Source of the DNA: Balamuthia mandrillaris
Lineage: Eukaryota; Discosea; Longamoebia; Balamuthiidae
Assembly: GCA_031835245.1 (NCBI GenBank)
Contig: JAVKOQ010000082.1
Location: 62,001-126,000 of the forward strand
Direction: 5' to 3'
DNA: 64,000 nucleotides
Shown here in pieces: positions 44,025-55,769 of the stretch. A program made the translations under genes and the position numbers. Numbering within the stretch: the stretch's first letter is position 1; each line of letters starts with the position of its first letter. A model generated the notes under the pieces. That model saw only the letters and a program-made list of their open reading frames with translations. It was not told where the DNA came from and ran no database searches.

Positions 44025-46471
44025 AACGACAAGAAAGAAAGAAAGAAAGAAAGAAACGACAAGAAAGAAACTACAAGAAAGAAAGAAATGCGTACAAATA
44101 CAGCCGAAGGTACGCTTTGTAACACAGGCGAAGCATACGATCTCCTCTGCGCCTCCCTAAGAAGACTTTTGGATAGAGATGATGAAGCAAGTTGGCGCGA
44201 AGTATGTCTAACAGTCCGTCTGATGCTTTCGATTCTGGATAAGGTCGTCCTAAACGTTTCAAACCGGCTTTGATGCTTTTGACTCCTTCTCTGTAATTCC
44301 CTGTCTTTTGTTGTGCTATACCGATCATTATTTCCAACGAGCCAATTCTCCAACTTTCGTCTTCTTCTTCTTCTTCGGCTTCACGTCCAACTGTTTCTTC
44401 TTTTCCTGCTGAAGCACTCATCTTTTCCTGTTCTTCGTTTGACTTTTTTGCTGTTCCTTCTGTGTCGTAAGGAGAAGAGACTGACGGAGACAAAGAAGCA
44501 GTAGAAGGAGACGAAGAAGAATCATGATGAAGAGATAAAGAACTAGAAGATGAAGAAGGAGAAGATGGAGTTAACATTCTCCAAGGATGACGCTGTCCCT
44601 CTTTTTCAAGGGCGAGAGCTTTCTTCCAGGCTCTGATGGCTTCCATAAATGCGTTATTCTTGTTGGCAGCTGCTGCAGCTTTCTTATAGAAGAAGAGAGC
44701 TTTTTGCGGGATGCGAGCCCCGTCATAGTGATGAGCTATAAGGGGGTAAGTGAGCTGAGTGTTGCCATGCTTCTCTTCCAACCATTCGGCAATCATCCGA
44801 TGGGCTAATTGCCTCTTGGTAAACGGGATGGTCGTGTAAATAGTTTCTGACGACAAGAGTTAAACATCCTTCGAAAGAAACAAACACCAAACACAAAGAC
44901 ATAACGAAAGAAACAGTTTGACAGAAGAACAAAAGAACTTACTTTGAATAAAAGGATTCTTCACAAAGTAGATGAGCTCCTGCGAATCACCAAACCGGCT
45001 CAAAAAGTCCATCCTTACCAGCTCCTCTAGTTCGTCCTTAATCGTTATGCCTTGCTTAAACAGCTGCTCCAAGTAACCCATCCTCCTTGCCAGCTCTTGT
45101 GCATGGTCCACATGAAACCTCATCGCCAAGATGGAAGCCATTCGAAGGAGGACCTGTTGGGGAAGTGGCAAGGAATCCAATTGACTGAGTATTGCAGTTT
45201 CCAAAGAGATTGGTAAGCTATGCTCTTCTCTTTCTTCTTCCTCTTCATTTCTGTAACTTTGTTCGCCTCCTTCGTTGTCTTCTTCATTGTCTTTGCTTCT
45301 TTCGTTTTGTTCGGCTGCTTTCCTCCTGCATTCCCTTTGAAGGTGTTTAGCGAGGATGGAAGCTATTAGGGGATTGCCTTTGCTGAACGAAACAAGGCTG
45401 TTGCGTTGAGAAGGAGTGATGCGTTTGCAGCCGGAAACAACGAGGGCCAATCTATAGATCTCCTCCTCTTCCATTGGGCGAAGTTCGATAATCGTTGCGT
45501 TCTCATCTTTTGCCAACACCTTTTGCCAGTGTGGCAGTTGTTCTTGTTGCTCTTCATTTTCATCATCTTCTTCATCTTCTTGGTCGTCGTTCGTGGAAGC
45601 AGCTGCAGAAGAAGATGAAGATGAATCTGCTCCGCTTCTTCTTGTTCGAAGTTGGCGTCGAAGAGGAATAGGTCGTCCTAATAACATGACGAAACAATCG
45701 TTGGCGAGATGGTCTCCTTTGCTGTAAAGTTGCTTGACGGTGTCGAGAATGTACGCTAAACCTCTCCATGATGACGAATCCATCCAATGACAGTTTTCTA
45801 TGACGATGATGATGGGAAGAGAAGTCATATCGATGACCGTTTGCACCACGTAGGAAATGATAGTAATCATCATTCGCTCTCGCTTTTCTCCTGTCAATTG
45901 TTTGGTCTCTGCAATACACATATTATTTTGTATAAAAGTTATATAACAAAAAAAAAAAAGAAGAGAAGAAGAAACCTTCGTTTTCTTCTAGATTGACTGG
46001 CATAAAGGCGCTAAGCAATGGAGCATACTTTAACAATTCAGGTTCCTTCTTCAATACATCCAAAAATACCTCCAACATATCCGCTTGTTGAGTTGTGTGC
46101 TGGAACAACTGCGAAAAAACCTGGTAAAACACAAACCATGGGGTTGCTTTTATAATAGGGGAGAGTTAAACACACAAGAGCATTTGAGATAAGTGAAAAA
46201 GAAAGAGGATGAACCTTGTTCCACTTCAGTGGCTTGAACGTCCACTTCAATGGCAGTCGGAAAGTAGCTCAACAACTCGCTGAGAAGGACTGTCTTTCCC
46301 ATGCCTGATTCACCGTACAGATAGACAATTTTGAACCTACGATTGTCAAGATACTCCGCCATCAGTTGCTTCAACAGCGCTCTTTCGTTCTCACGTCCAA
46401 CTATCATATCCTACCATTTGATTTGTTATTACTTCAAGGCAACAGAGAGAAGGAGAGAAGAGAAGAAGATC

Positions 46472-46508
<37 letters not shown>

Positions 46509-46909
46509 TACCTTGTCGGCACTGTCGATACGTGGCATCCTTCTTCTTCCAAGACTGGGCGTAAACACAGGTACCGCTTTCTCTTTGCCTTTTACTAGAA
46601 TGTCTTCCATTCGCTTCAACAAAAACGTGGCTCCCATCTCTCTAACCGCTCTCTCCGTCGTTTCATCAATGAATATGGCGCCTTTTTCTCGTTTCTCTCC
46701 GTTTTCATCTTCCAACGATAAGCTGTTGTGATGACGAGCAGCTGCTCCCATCAAGCGAGCGCTGAGGTTGACGCAGTCTCCAACAATGCAATACTCACAT
46801 CGAGAGAGACTTCCAATGTTACCGCAGAAAGCGCGGCCCGTTGTAACACCGATAGAGTTTGGCACGTTTAATGCAAGCAACTTTTGAGGAAGTAAAGAGA
46901 GTGAGATAA

Positions 46910-46946
<37 letters not shown>

Positions 46947-46998
46947 AGCAGAAAGAGAGAAAGAAAGAGAGAGAGAAGCAGAAAGAGAGAAAGAAAGA

Positions 46999-47056
<58 letters not shown>

Positions 47057-48939
47057 TACCTTGAGGTTTATTGCCATAGCGGCATGAACAGCGGAGATGG
47101 CGTGATACTCCAAAGTGGAGAAGGAAAGCCCAAACACGGCGATAAGGACGGCTCCTTTATCGTCCACAATGAACTGACGAAGGTTGCCCTTGTAATGGTA
47201 TATTATGTCCAAAGTAGATGCCAACGAGTCCTGTAAAACGGGAAAGCAACTATCGCTAGTACAATTGACTAAAGAGAATGGGGAAGAGGGTGAGAAAAAG
47301 GAAAGATAGACACTGGAAAAAGAACAAGAACAAGAACAAGAACAAGAAGAACAAGGAAAGGAGAGGGAAAAGAAGGAGATGGAAGAAGCAAGAAAACGTA
47401 CTTCCGCAAAGAGAAATGAACAAGATTGTTGATTGTCGCACATCAGCCATGAAGGCTGCGTTAAGCCCGAGTTCCAGGCTCTTACGGATAACGCCAGGAG
47501 TGTACCCCAAAAGTGCTTCTTTCACTGCTATCAAACGCTCTTTCTGCACCAACTCATCTTTGATCTTTTCTCGTTCCAATCTAATTGCCTCCTTAAGCGC
47601 CTTATCTTCATCTTGTTCTGCCTCTTCGTTCTCTACGTTCTTACTCCTTTTCTCATCCACTCGAACGTTTCCAGAAGGCAACAGACGGGTTCCAACATAT
47701 TCTCCTGCCTCTTCTCCATCCCTTTGAAGAACATCCCAAACATACGGACTAACCACGACTGTTCCTGTTATAGCATCATGCTCCACCTCTGCCACTTGGA
47801 CCAACGCCTCTCCGCTCAACAGGAACTCCCATCGTGAGCCTTTGCCGAGGTGCATGGCAAAGAAAGGGCCAGCAGTGACCGCCACCTTCACACGAAGCAG
47901 CACCAAGTTGAGCAGCTCCACTATTTCGGCTTCGGGCGTGACGCCAGCACTGCTGCTCTCAGAGGAGCCAAAGTTATAGGAATGTTGTGCTTGCCAGTCC
48001 CATCTCCATTCCATTCTTTGTCGGTGTGTTTAGTGTGAAAGCTCAAAAGTGAGAATGTAATGTAAAGGAGGAATTGAGGAAGAATGAAAGAAATGAAGGA
48101 GAAGAAGAAGAAGAAGGAAAAGGAGAAGGAGAAGAAGAAGAGGAAGAACACAAGCACAAGATTAAGAAGGAAAGAAGGACAAGAATATACAAACTTGGAG
48201 GCAGCAAGCGAAAAGTCAACAGCTAACCGAACTGCTTTGTCTTCATCCAACAAAACAGAAGAGTCATGTGAATCCTCTGCTTTGTCAGTTTCTTTTGTTT
48301 CAACAGAGGAATGTATGGGAGGACAACACTCCCAAAAGACCAGAAGCGCGTCTCCTGCAAACTTGATGACATCGCCGCCACAGTCCTCCACCAGGTTCAA
48401 CAGAGCGGTGAAAAAGTCGGTCAGCACCAACCACATCAGCTCTCCTCCTTGCTGTTTGTTCGTGCATCAGCAAAGCGGAACAGGACAAAAGCAAATAACA
48501 TGGCACAAGCGAACGAAGCAACGAAACAAACAACCAAAGCGAGAAGAAAGAACAGAGCAAAGAGTTACAGCAGCATTGGAGCGACAAAGGGCTTCAGTGA
48601 GTGGTGTAAAACCGGAAATGTCCACAAAGGCAAGCACACCCCAGACCTGCTCTCTCGTTGCCGTCCGTTCCTTTTGCTCTTTTCTTTTGAAGTCCCTCGT
48701 TAACTCCACAACACGAAAAGAGAGAAGCTTTTACAGAAGAAGAAGAGAGGGAAAAAGAAATACTTGGCTTGCAGAAGAGACTCCAAGATGTAACGCTTGA
48801 CCATCCAGGGACAATAAGACATCAACATGGACACCTCCTCCTTGTCCCGCTCTTCCGAGTCCACTCGCAGCCATGCCTGCTTGTATATGTTGGACGAGGA
48901 GGAGGAGGAGAAGGAGGTAAAAGTGCTTTGCTCCGTCAT
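42493..48939 (-). CDS. Soluble adenylyl cyclase (ADCY10-like): two cyclase domains, NTPase, TPR-like tail
   Basis: Twelve exons (48939-48764, 48695-48569, 48451-48195, 48015-47402, 47268-47060, 46880-46512, 46410-46215, 46146-45976, 45908-44943, 44846-44096, 43840-43691, 43582-42493) give 1691 residues, like human soluble cyclase (1610). C1 has GVLAFVDISGFTPLTEAL with the metal Asp, GGDVIKFAGDALLVFW and VTAGPFFAMHLG. C2 has VDDKGAVLIAVFGLS and VTTGRAFCGNIGSLSRCEYC followed by IVGDCVNLSARL, but its metal Asp position reads LFISLCG, so C2 is probably the non-catalytic partner as in mammals. Next come a P-loop ATPase (GESGMGKT, then IIIVIENCHWMD as Walker B) and long helical repeats. Family members make cAMP in response to bicarbonate. 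Small exons and acceptors of exons 5, 8 and 11 were fixed by frame and family similarity. Start codons of this gene and the Ras gene are only 92 bases apart. Confidence 0.92.
43873..44090. repeat. (GAAA)n/(GAAACGACAA)n array
   Basis: About 218 bases of GAAA units broken by GAAACGACAA units, all inside an intron of the cyclase gene. Its 5' splice site directly borders the array. Confidence 0.9.
46906..47054. repeat. (GA)n with GAAAGA and GAAGCA variants
   Basis: A 150-base purine tract filling the intron between cyclase exons 5 and 6, starting right at the GTACAT donor on the minus strand. Confidence 0.85.
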
Positions 48940-49031
48940 TCTTTGGTTTTATTTTTTTTTTTGTTCTTTTTCTTTTCGTTTCTGTCAATTTGCCTTCTGA
49001 ACCACAAATAAAATTAGCGTAAATTGATCCA
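48940..49031. promoter_or_regulatory. 92-base bidirectional promoter between cyclase and Ras genes
   Basis: The two start codons face away from each other across only 92 bases. These hold a T-run of about 12 and AATAAAATTAG-type A/T sequence and must include both 5' ends unless leader exons were missed. Confidence 0.55.
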
Positions 49032-49961
49032 ATGGGAATTATTCGGAACATTTATATGAATAATGATTGGAAGTTATTCTCCGAAAAAGATCCGAAATTA
49101 CCTTATTCCGATAATCCCGGGAAGTTGTCCTTTAAAAAAGAACGAAGAATGAGCTTCGAAGCAAGAAGAAGAAGAAGCGACCCCAAAGAAAGGGTTTATC
49201 AAATCGCGGTGGTCGGCGATGGCGGCGTTGGAAAGAGCTCTCTGACCGTTCGTTTTGTGGAAAACATTTTTGTTCAGAAATATGGTTTGTTTCTCTTTTA
49301 AAAAAAAATTATTTCACCTAACAAAAAAAGTGGTTTGTCCAAAACAACAGATCCGACCATCGAAGATACCTACCAGACGCAAATCGCTCTGAACGACACC
49401 AGCTACGTTGTGGACATCCTCGACACGGCCAGCAGCTCGGACTACCTCGGCCTGTGGAAGGGCTACGTCCATCGGACGGACGGCTTTCTCATCGTCTACT
49501 CCATCAGCAGCCGGTCCTCCTTTGACGGCGCCGACGAAACCTATCGGATGATTCGCGAGGAAGAAAGAAAGAAGGCACCTTCTTCTGGTGTTGCCAGACG
49601 GAGGCCATGGGTGCTTTGTGGCAACAAAAACGATTTGGAGAAAGAGAGAATGGTGGCTGTTGCGGAAGGGCTCAGCCTGACAAAACGTTGGAGAAAAGAA
49701 GAGAATGAAGGGAAAGAAGAAAAATCAGAGCAAGGAGGAGGAGAAGGACAACAAGGACAAGAACAAGAAGAAGCAGAACAACAAGGAGAAAGAGAAGACA
49801 AAGAAGATGAAAAAGAACAGGAGATGCCTTTGTTTTTGGAATGCAGTGCGGTGAGCGGAGAGAACGTGGAGCAAGCGTTTCGGGCGGTGCTTCTGAGAAT
49901 ACTTGCTGCTGCTCCTTCTCTTGAGAGGAAGCAGAAGGAAAGGGAATGTGTTCTTGCGTAA
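49032..49961 (+). CDS. Ras-like small GTPase with altered switch II and CaaX end
   Basis: Exons 49032-49284 and 49351-49961 give 287 residues, longer than Ras (about 190). An N-terminal extension of about 55 residues, partly Arg-rich, precedes the G domain. G1 is GDGGVGKSS and switch I has [13 protein letters not shown]3, normally DTAGQE, reads [12 protein letters not shown], so Gly60 and Gln61 are both replaced. G4 is GNKNDLE and G5 is ECSAVSG. About 45 Glu/Gln/Gly-rich residues are inserted between G4 and G5. The C-terminus is CVLA, a good farnesylation box, preceded by basic residues, so it is likely membrane-bound. Loss of the catalytic Gln predicts slow or no GTP hydrolysis, as in other GTPase-deficient relatives; that is inference. 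Confidence 0.92.
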
Positions 49962-50036
49962 CGTCATGAAAGAAAAGAAACGACTGAAGAAAGGCAGAAA
50001 CATTAACGAGAAAGAGAAGAGAAGAAAGTGTGTATT

Positions 50037-51123
50037 TTAATGCGGAGAAGAAGACGATTCATGTCTGGCATACGAGTTTTTGGGAGGATTCCACCGACGA
50101 CCCATCATAATGTAATCGATGCCAACTGAAAACAAAGACGTGCCTACCACACTCAACGCTAATCCTGCTACGCCCGCTGGATAGAGAAAAGTGAGTAAAA
50201 GGTAGAAAGAAAGCACGAGAACGGAGAAACGGAGAAAGAAAGAAAACAACAACACAGGAAGAAGAATGGAAGAGAGGAGAAGACAAAAGCTTGAAGGAAG
50301 ACAGGAAAGGAAATTACATCGAGCGCCAAAGACAGTGCCAGCGCATGCTCCGGCAAGCAATGAGTTTTTGAGATCGGTTTGTCCTCTCCACTGTTTGATG
50401 TTGCACACAATAACAGCGGTTTTAAAAAGAGACAAAGCCAAAAGAAAAAAGAGACGAATAACAGCAAAGACAGAGAAACCAGAAACCAGAAACGAGAGAG
50501 AGGAAAAAAGAAAAGAGAAAGAGAAAGAAAAAAAGAGAGAGCAACGACAAAAGAGAAAGTAAAGGAGAAAGAACAACAACGAACCTTTTCAATGATACAT
50601 TCAAAAGTAACAAACACTCCACCAAAGACAGCAAAGCCTTTGGCCATCGAAGTGGCCGAACGGTACATGCTGCGGGCCACGTCCTTGACCTGCCCCTTAA
50701 AGTCCGGCTTCAAGGGTTGTCCCTGGTCCGTTATGCCAGAGAAGAACAGCCCAAACATGACTCCCATCGCACCACCTTTTTTTTTTAAATAAAAATAAAA
50801 TAAAAATTTCAAGAAAAAAGTAGCGATCGAAAAGAGAGAGAAAGAGAGAACGGAAAAGAAATAAAACCTGCAACAACAGCACCGGTGCCGCGCACCGCGC
50901 AGTGGTCAGGGAAGTCGGGGTGCATCAGGATGCGCTTGACGGGAGGGCCGTAGGTCATGTCCAAGCGGTGAAGGAAGCCCATGATCGAGTTATCGTTGTT
51001 GTTTTCACCATCATCGAGGTGGTTGTTGTTGTGCAGCGCAGGGGGGCTGGCTCCCTCCTCCGAAGGAATGCTGAGGTCGGGTATGGCTGGCCCCGCTGCG
51101 CCCTGCCGGTTCGTGTCGTTCAT
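50037..51123 (-). CDS. TIM17/TIM22-family mitochondrial inner-membrane translocase subunit (TIM22-like)
   Basis: Exons 51123-50868, 50776-50585, 50390-50318 and 50176-50037 give 219 residues. The Tim17/22/23 domain lies in residues about 80-200: a Gly-rich first helix (GAVVAGGAMGVMFGLF), GFAVFGGVFVTFECIIEKWR, GQTDLKNSLLAGACAGTVFG and a last Gly-rich helix. The phrase CIIEKWRGQTDLKNS is diagnostic for TIM22, which inserts carrier proteins into the inner membrane, rather than TIM17 or TIM23. The N-terminal 60 residues are polar with an Asn/Asp stretch. Splice boundaries fall inside the conserved segments, which supports them. Introns 2 and 3 hold GAAA- and GAAAC-rich repeats. Confidence 0.93.
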
Positions 51124-51993
51124 TTTACTTTCTTTTGTTTTCTTTTCACCAATCAGGACGACATGATAAATTCGCTCCTGCTCAAATTCTGCAGCAATTT
51201 TGCAACTTTTTTACTTTTTTTTTGTCGAGCTGGGGTGGTGGCAGGATGCAACAAAGCCGCAAGGCGGTACCCCACTCGATTCCTCTCGGGTCCAGCCCAG
51301 CTAAGATATTTGTCGACGTGGTTGTGGTTTCGTTCGCTTGTTGGGCTGGCGTCGCCAGGCGAGTAGGAGGAAGTAAACTCCAGGTTACTGCCAACCACTA
51401 CACTCGGTTTGCGGGCGAACACTCTGCGAAGAGGGCAGCAAACTAGAGGTTGGACAATGTCTGGGCCTGGTGGAAGTACAACCAAGCATCCGGGACGTCA
51501 CGATTTCAAATCTTTTTTTTTTTTTTTGTTTGCTTGGAATGGACACCCCAAAGTTGGAGAAGGAACTTGTCTCACTGACTCCAACCTGGGAGGTCAAAGC
51601 AAAGCCATTTTTGCGGCTCTTCGTTTATTTTAACTATTTCATTTTTTAAATTGCTCGTCACAGACGGGAGAGCGAAACAGGTTTGTTTCATCTTTTTCTT
51701 CAGCTTTTTCACAATGAGTTTTATGCCAACTTCATTATCACTCGCAAGTAATACTATTTGGGGTGAATGCCCCGACGTGGTAATCAAAACCCTAACGGTC
51801 CAACTACTCCAGCAGTGGATTGGTTTTCGGCAGATAAAGATCTTTATCGGTTGCCCTAGGGCAAACGCACTTTTAGCATCATTCATTTCATCAAGGCTAC
51901 AAATGAACTGGTTTACTTGGTCGAATTCTAACCGGTGGGTGAACTCCTTCACATCCACCGTTACCACGAGAGGAACAAAGAGAGCAAAGCAGC
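51124..51993. other. Intergenic between TIM22-like and kelch genes, no gene recognised
   Basis: 870 bases with only short frames on both strands. TGTCGAC occurs at 51311-51317, and a T run at about 51513-51527. No splice-linked coding signal or repeat family is seen. Confidence 0.5.
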
Positions 51994-53299
51994 ATGAAGC
52001 TATTCTTGTTCTTTTGGCTGTTCCACAGTGCGCCGCTTTTGATGGGAGGCGGTATGACAGAGGCGGGACAGGGCCTCACCTTGGTGCCCTTCTCCCCCGT
52101 GCCTCCCCCTGGTTTCTGGTTCACCGCCAACTTCAAACCCTCATCCAACGAAGGATGGCTCATTGGCCAAGAGGTTGCTACCCCCCACGTTGTTGACTTG
52201 AGTACGTTCCTGCTTTGTTCGATGCCATTCCCCAAAACTCACCTGCAACACAAAAGATACCATGGCGGTAAGAACAGTTAACGCGACTGGAGAATTTCCA
52301 ACTTTTACTATCAATATGGGAGCTGGACAGTCCATCTTAGGGGACCTCATCTACAACGTGAATGGTCTAAACTTCCCAAACGCCAACACAAACAATCTCC
52401 ACGTTTTTGGTATTGTCTGTTTTGCTCTTTTAAACACTCATTCACCTCAACTAACACAATATGAAAAGACACCAACACGTATGAATGGACCCAACTGCCG
52501 GACGCACCAACCGACCTCACAAGAAGCGGTACAACGCTCATTACTGCCAATGGCAAGCTTTATGTGTTTGGGGGCTACGGCCCCAACCACCGAAGCGACC
52601 TGTATGAATACGACCCATGTTGGTTTCTTCCTTAGCTTTCATGTTATCCTTTTGAGTTTCTCTAAAAATAACACTCAAAGATATAAAATAGCAACCCAGG
52701 CATGGACTTTCCGAGGAGACTCTGCCGGAGTGGGAACTGCGTTTGCCTCTGGCACTAAGCTTGGTGACTTTCTCTTCTTCTACGGGGGAGAAACTACCAA
52801 TTCGGAAAAAATAAACCATGTCCTTCGCTTTAGCCTCAACACGAGTCAATGGGATACCGTCCAGCCCACCGGCCCATCGTTGTTTGAGGTCATCTTTCAC
52901 AAGATGTTTGCGGATGAGGAGAGAAAGTGCGTTTGGACGGTTTCTGGTTTCACTGAGGGCGTTCCACAGGATGTTGCCCACAGACTGTGTTTCGAGACGG
53001 AGGATGATTTAAGCCCTCGCGTGGAGGAGTTTCATTACGACTCAGATACGTTGACTGCACTCTTTGTTCATTCCGAGAGACGACGGGTCTATGTCGCAAG
53101 TGCGTTCTATCCACATCTTTCATTCAAACACCCTCCCTAACGTTGCAGTGGAATAAAATAGCTGCCGAGGAATTTGGAGAACTTCGGTTGGTTTGCAACT
53201 ATCCTTCTGGATGTCCTGTTATCACAACCCCGCTTACCTGTCCTCCTTCCCAACCCTATCGGTACACTTCTATTCTATTCTTGCTCCCCTTTTCTCTCT

Positions 53300-53346
<47 letters not shown>

Positions 53347-55769
53347 TTTTTTTAGTTTTGATTATTTCATGTTTTGAACAGATGCTCGTCAGAGTTTTGC
53401 ACGGAAGACCCAAACCATTGTGATACTCTTACAACGTCAGCACCCAACCGGGTGCTATGTTTTAACGGGGAAGGCGGTTCGTCTTGCTCTGATTGTATGG
53501 ACAAAACGACAGCCCCTTGTCCTTCTTCCAAGTTAACGTGTTGCGATGGCTCTTGCAAAGATAATTGGAATGAATGTCCTTCCACCACCTGTTCCTGGCG
53601 ATATCCTGTTAGGTGTGTCCTTCGTCTATCAGATGATATTTTAGCAGTGTTTTGTTGACTGTTTTTCAACCAGATGCTGGGACGGCACGTGTGCAGCTTC
53701 GCTGTCAGCCTGTGGGACGACCGTTTCTTGCACCGAAGGAAAAGTGATGTGTTCCGATGGAGTTTGTAGAAGCAACTGCGATTCATTCCAAGGATTAACT
53801 CTCTGTCCGCCAGGCACACAAATGTGTTGGAACTTGAAATGTTCTCCAGTTTGTACCTCATCTTTTGCTTCATCGTTGTGTTCAATACTTAACTATTCGT
53901 GTTTGTTAAGAATTGTGGGAAGCCACCCGCATGTGGTTCTGGAAAGGTATTATGTTGGGATGCCAGCTGTGCTTCGGGCTTGTCACGCTGCCCTCCTCCT
54001 TTAATCACCATTAAGACCGCTCCTATCTCTGGCCACCTCCATCATAGCGAGGATTTTATGGTGCTTCTCTTATTTCTTGTCTCCTTTTTTAATGTTCTCT
54101 CACATTCTTCTCATCCTTGGCGAACGGTTGCCGTTTTTTGCTCATTGCAGATATTACCTCTCAAGGATTGGAATGGCGCCCGTACCTTTGGCCAAGTAAC
54201 AGTTGATACAGCGGCGCTGTCCGCCAACACAACCGTCAACGTAGGGCCAGTATCTTTTATACCTATTCGACCGGAAAACCCTTTTATCCACGAGGGAGCA
54301 TCGTGTCGGGTCGTCGGTCCTTGCTTTCATTTCTTCGCCACGGAAGAGTTAAATCTTCCACCTGGCCAGTCGGTTGCATCCATCACCTTGGAGTTTTTGT
54401 TCTCCCAGCAAACGGTAAAGGCTTTTGCTGTTCTTTTAAAAACCGTGCTGATTTTTTTTTAAAGTTTGCGAACATGCTTCAACTTGCAGTACTTGAGGAA
54501 AGTGGATCCTGGCACCTCTTGACCACCAGCAACACTGTCACACCACAAACCACCTCATTATTCTCCGTTCAGCTCTCCGCGCAAACGAACTCCTTCGGTT
54601 CCATCTGCGCCATCTCGTCTTTCTTTTGTGGAGATGCTATTGTGAACGAAGGAGAAGGTTGTGACAGAGGGGCACCTCTCAACTCCGATTCTTCTCCGCT
54701 GCAATGCAGAAGCGATTGTACCAAATGCGGAGATGGGATTGTGGACTCTGAACTTCATGGAGAGCTTTGCGATGACGGCATCGTTGGCGGATTGTGCTTG
54801 AAATGGCAATGTACTTGCCCTTCTTCTTGCCCATCTTCCGCACTGACCATAATGGCCATCCTCCAAAGATGTGACTGTTATTGTCCAGCGGGCAAAGTCA
54901 GAGACGGCAGCGAATGCAGAGCGCCAACAAAACCACCGACAAATCCTTCCACAGAGGATTGTGATTCCGGAGCTATAACGAGTTGTGTGGGAGAAGTGTT
55001 GGTGGTTCTTCCTCCTCCTTCTCCAAGCGATGAAGGAGTAAGCAGCAACGTGACAGTGTTCGACAAGCGGACATTGGATGATGTACTGGTGGTGGAAGTG
55101 AAAGACCAGAAGCAGGCTGTCTGGTTGCAGATCAAGCCTGTGAAGGAAGAGGATCGCCCCAACGTCCCTGAAGACACGGAAGTCATCGCGGAAGTAGTTC
55201 AACTGCAACTTCTTTTCGGTAACATCGAAGACGAAGAGGACAGCAGCAGTTCGACTGAAGAAGGGGATGAAGATGGTGTAGAAGAAGAAGAAGAAGCAAG
55301 GCAGGTGATAGCGTTGAAATTTCGTTTGGGTTCAAGCAAGGACTTTCAAGGTGTGCTCCGACACAACCAGATGGCTTTTCTTGGCTTCAGCTTTCCTTCT
55401 TCTGCATCTCTTCCTCGTGATCGAACAAGACAAGCCAGCAACCAGGAGTTTTGGCAATTCCACTCGTCTGCTATGGCTCTGACCACAAGTAATGATGACA
55501 TCCTTTACGCCTCCGCCGAAGTTGATAAGACCAACAATGAGGACGAACATGGTGGCACGCTGTACACAGTTATTTTGGGTTATTCGGCAGAAGGAGATGA
55601 TGAAGATTCACCGTTGGCCATCATCATCGGAGTCTCCATTGGAACAGCGGGTTTGATTGTTGTGCTTGTGAGCGTGGCTGGGGGATTCTACGCCTCTCAC
55701 AAGAGGAAGAGGGAAAGAAAGAGGGTGGCCAAGAAGTTGAAGGGAGAAGGGGTTGAGGATTCCCTTTAG
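51994..55769 (+). CDS. Type I membrane protein: kelch repeats, cysteine-rich modules, DUF4215-like segment
   Basis: Ten exons (51994-52201, 52257-52409, 52469-52618, 52692-53099, 53162-53261, 53382-53612, 53674-53848, 53911-54060, 54151-54414, 54465-55769) give 1047 residues. A signal peptide (LFLFFWLFHSAPLLMGGG) leads. Residues about 30-340 hold kelch-type blades (LYVFGGYGPNHRSDLYEYDP, then FLFFYGGETTNSEKI). Cys-rich repeats follow with the pattern C-CDGSC and CWDxxC. Residues about 590-650 have FCGDAIVNEGEGCDRG and CGDGIVDSELHGELCDDG, the CGDGxxxxxExCDDG signature of DUF4215. An acidic stalk leads to one membrane segment (AIIIGVSIGTAGLIVVLVSV) and a basic cytosolic tail. Together this looks like a surface adhesin or receptor. 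The middle splice sites were set by frame and cysteine rhythm; exons 5 and 8-10 are the least certain. Confidence 0.82.

Noticed and set aside
48084-48800. 238-residue plus-strand open frame
   Set aside because: It is antisense to well supported cyclase exons and has no family features.
51230-51330. Possible tRNA-derived element with an ACTCGATTCCTC box
   Set aside because: Only a short box B-like match; no A box at the right distance, no tail and no second copy.
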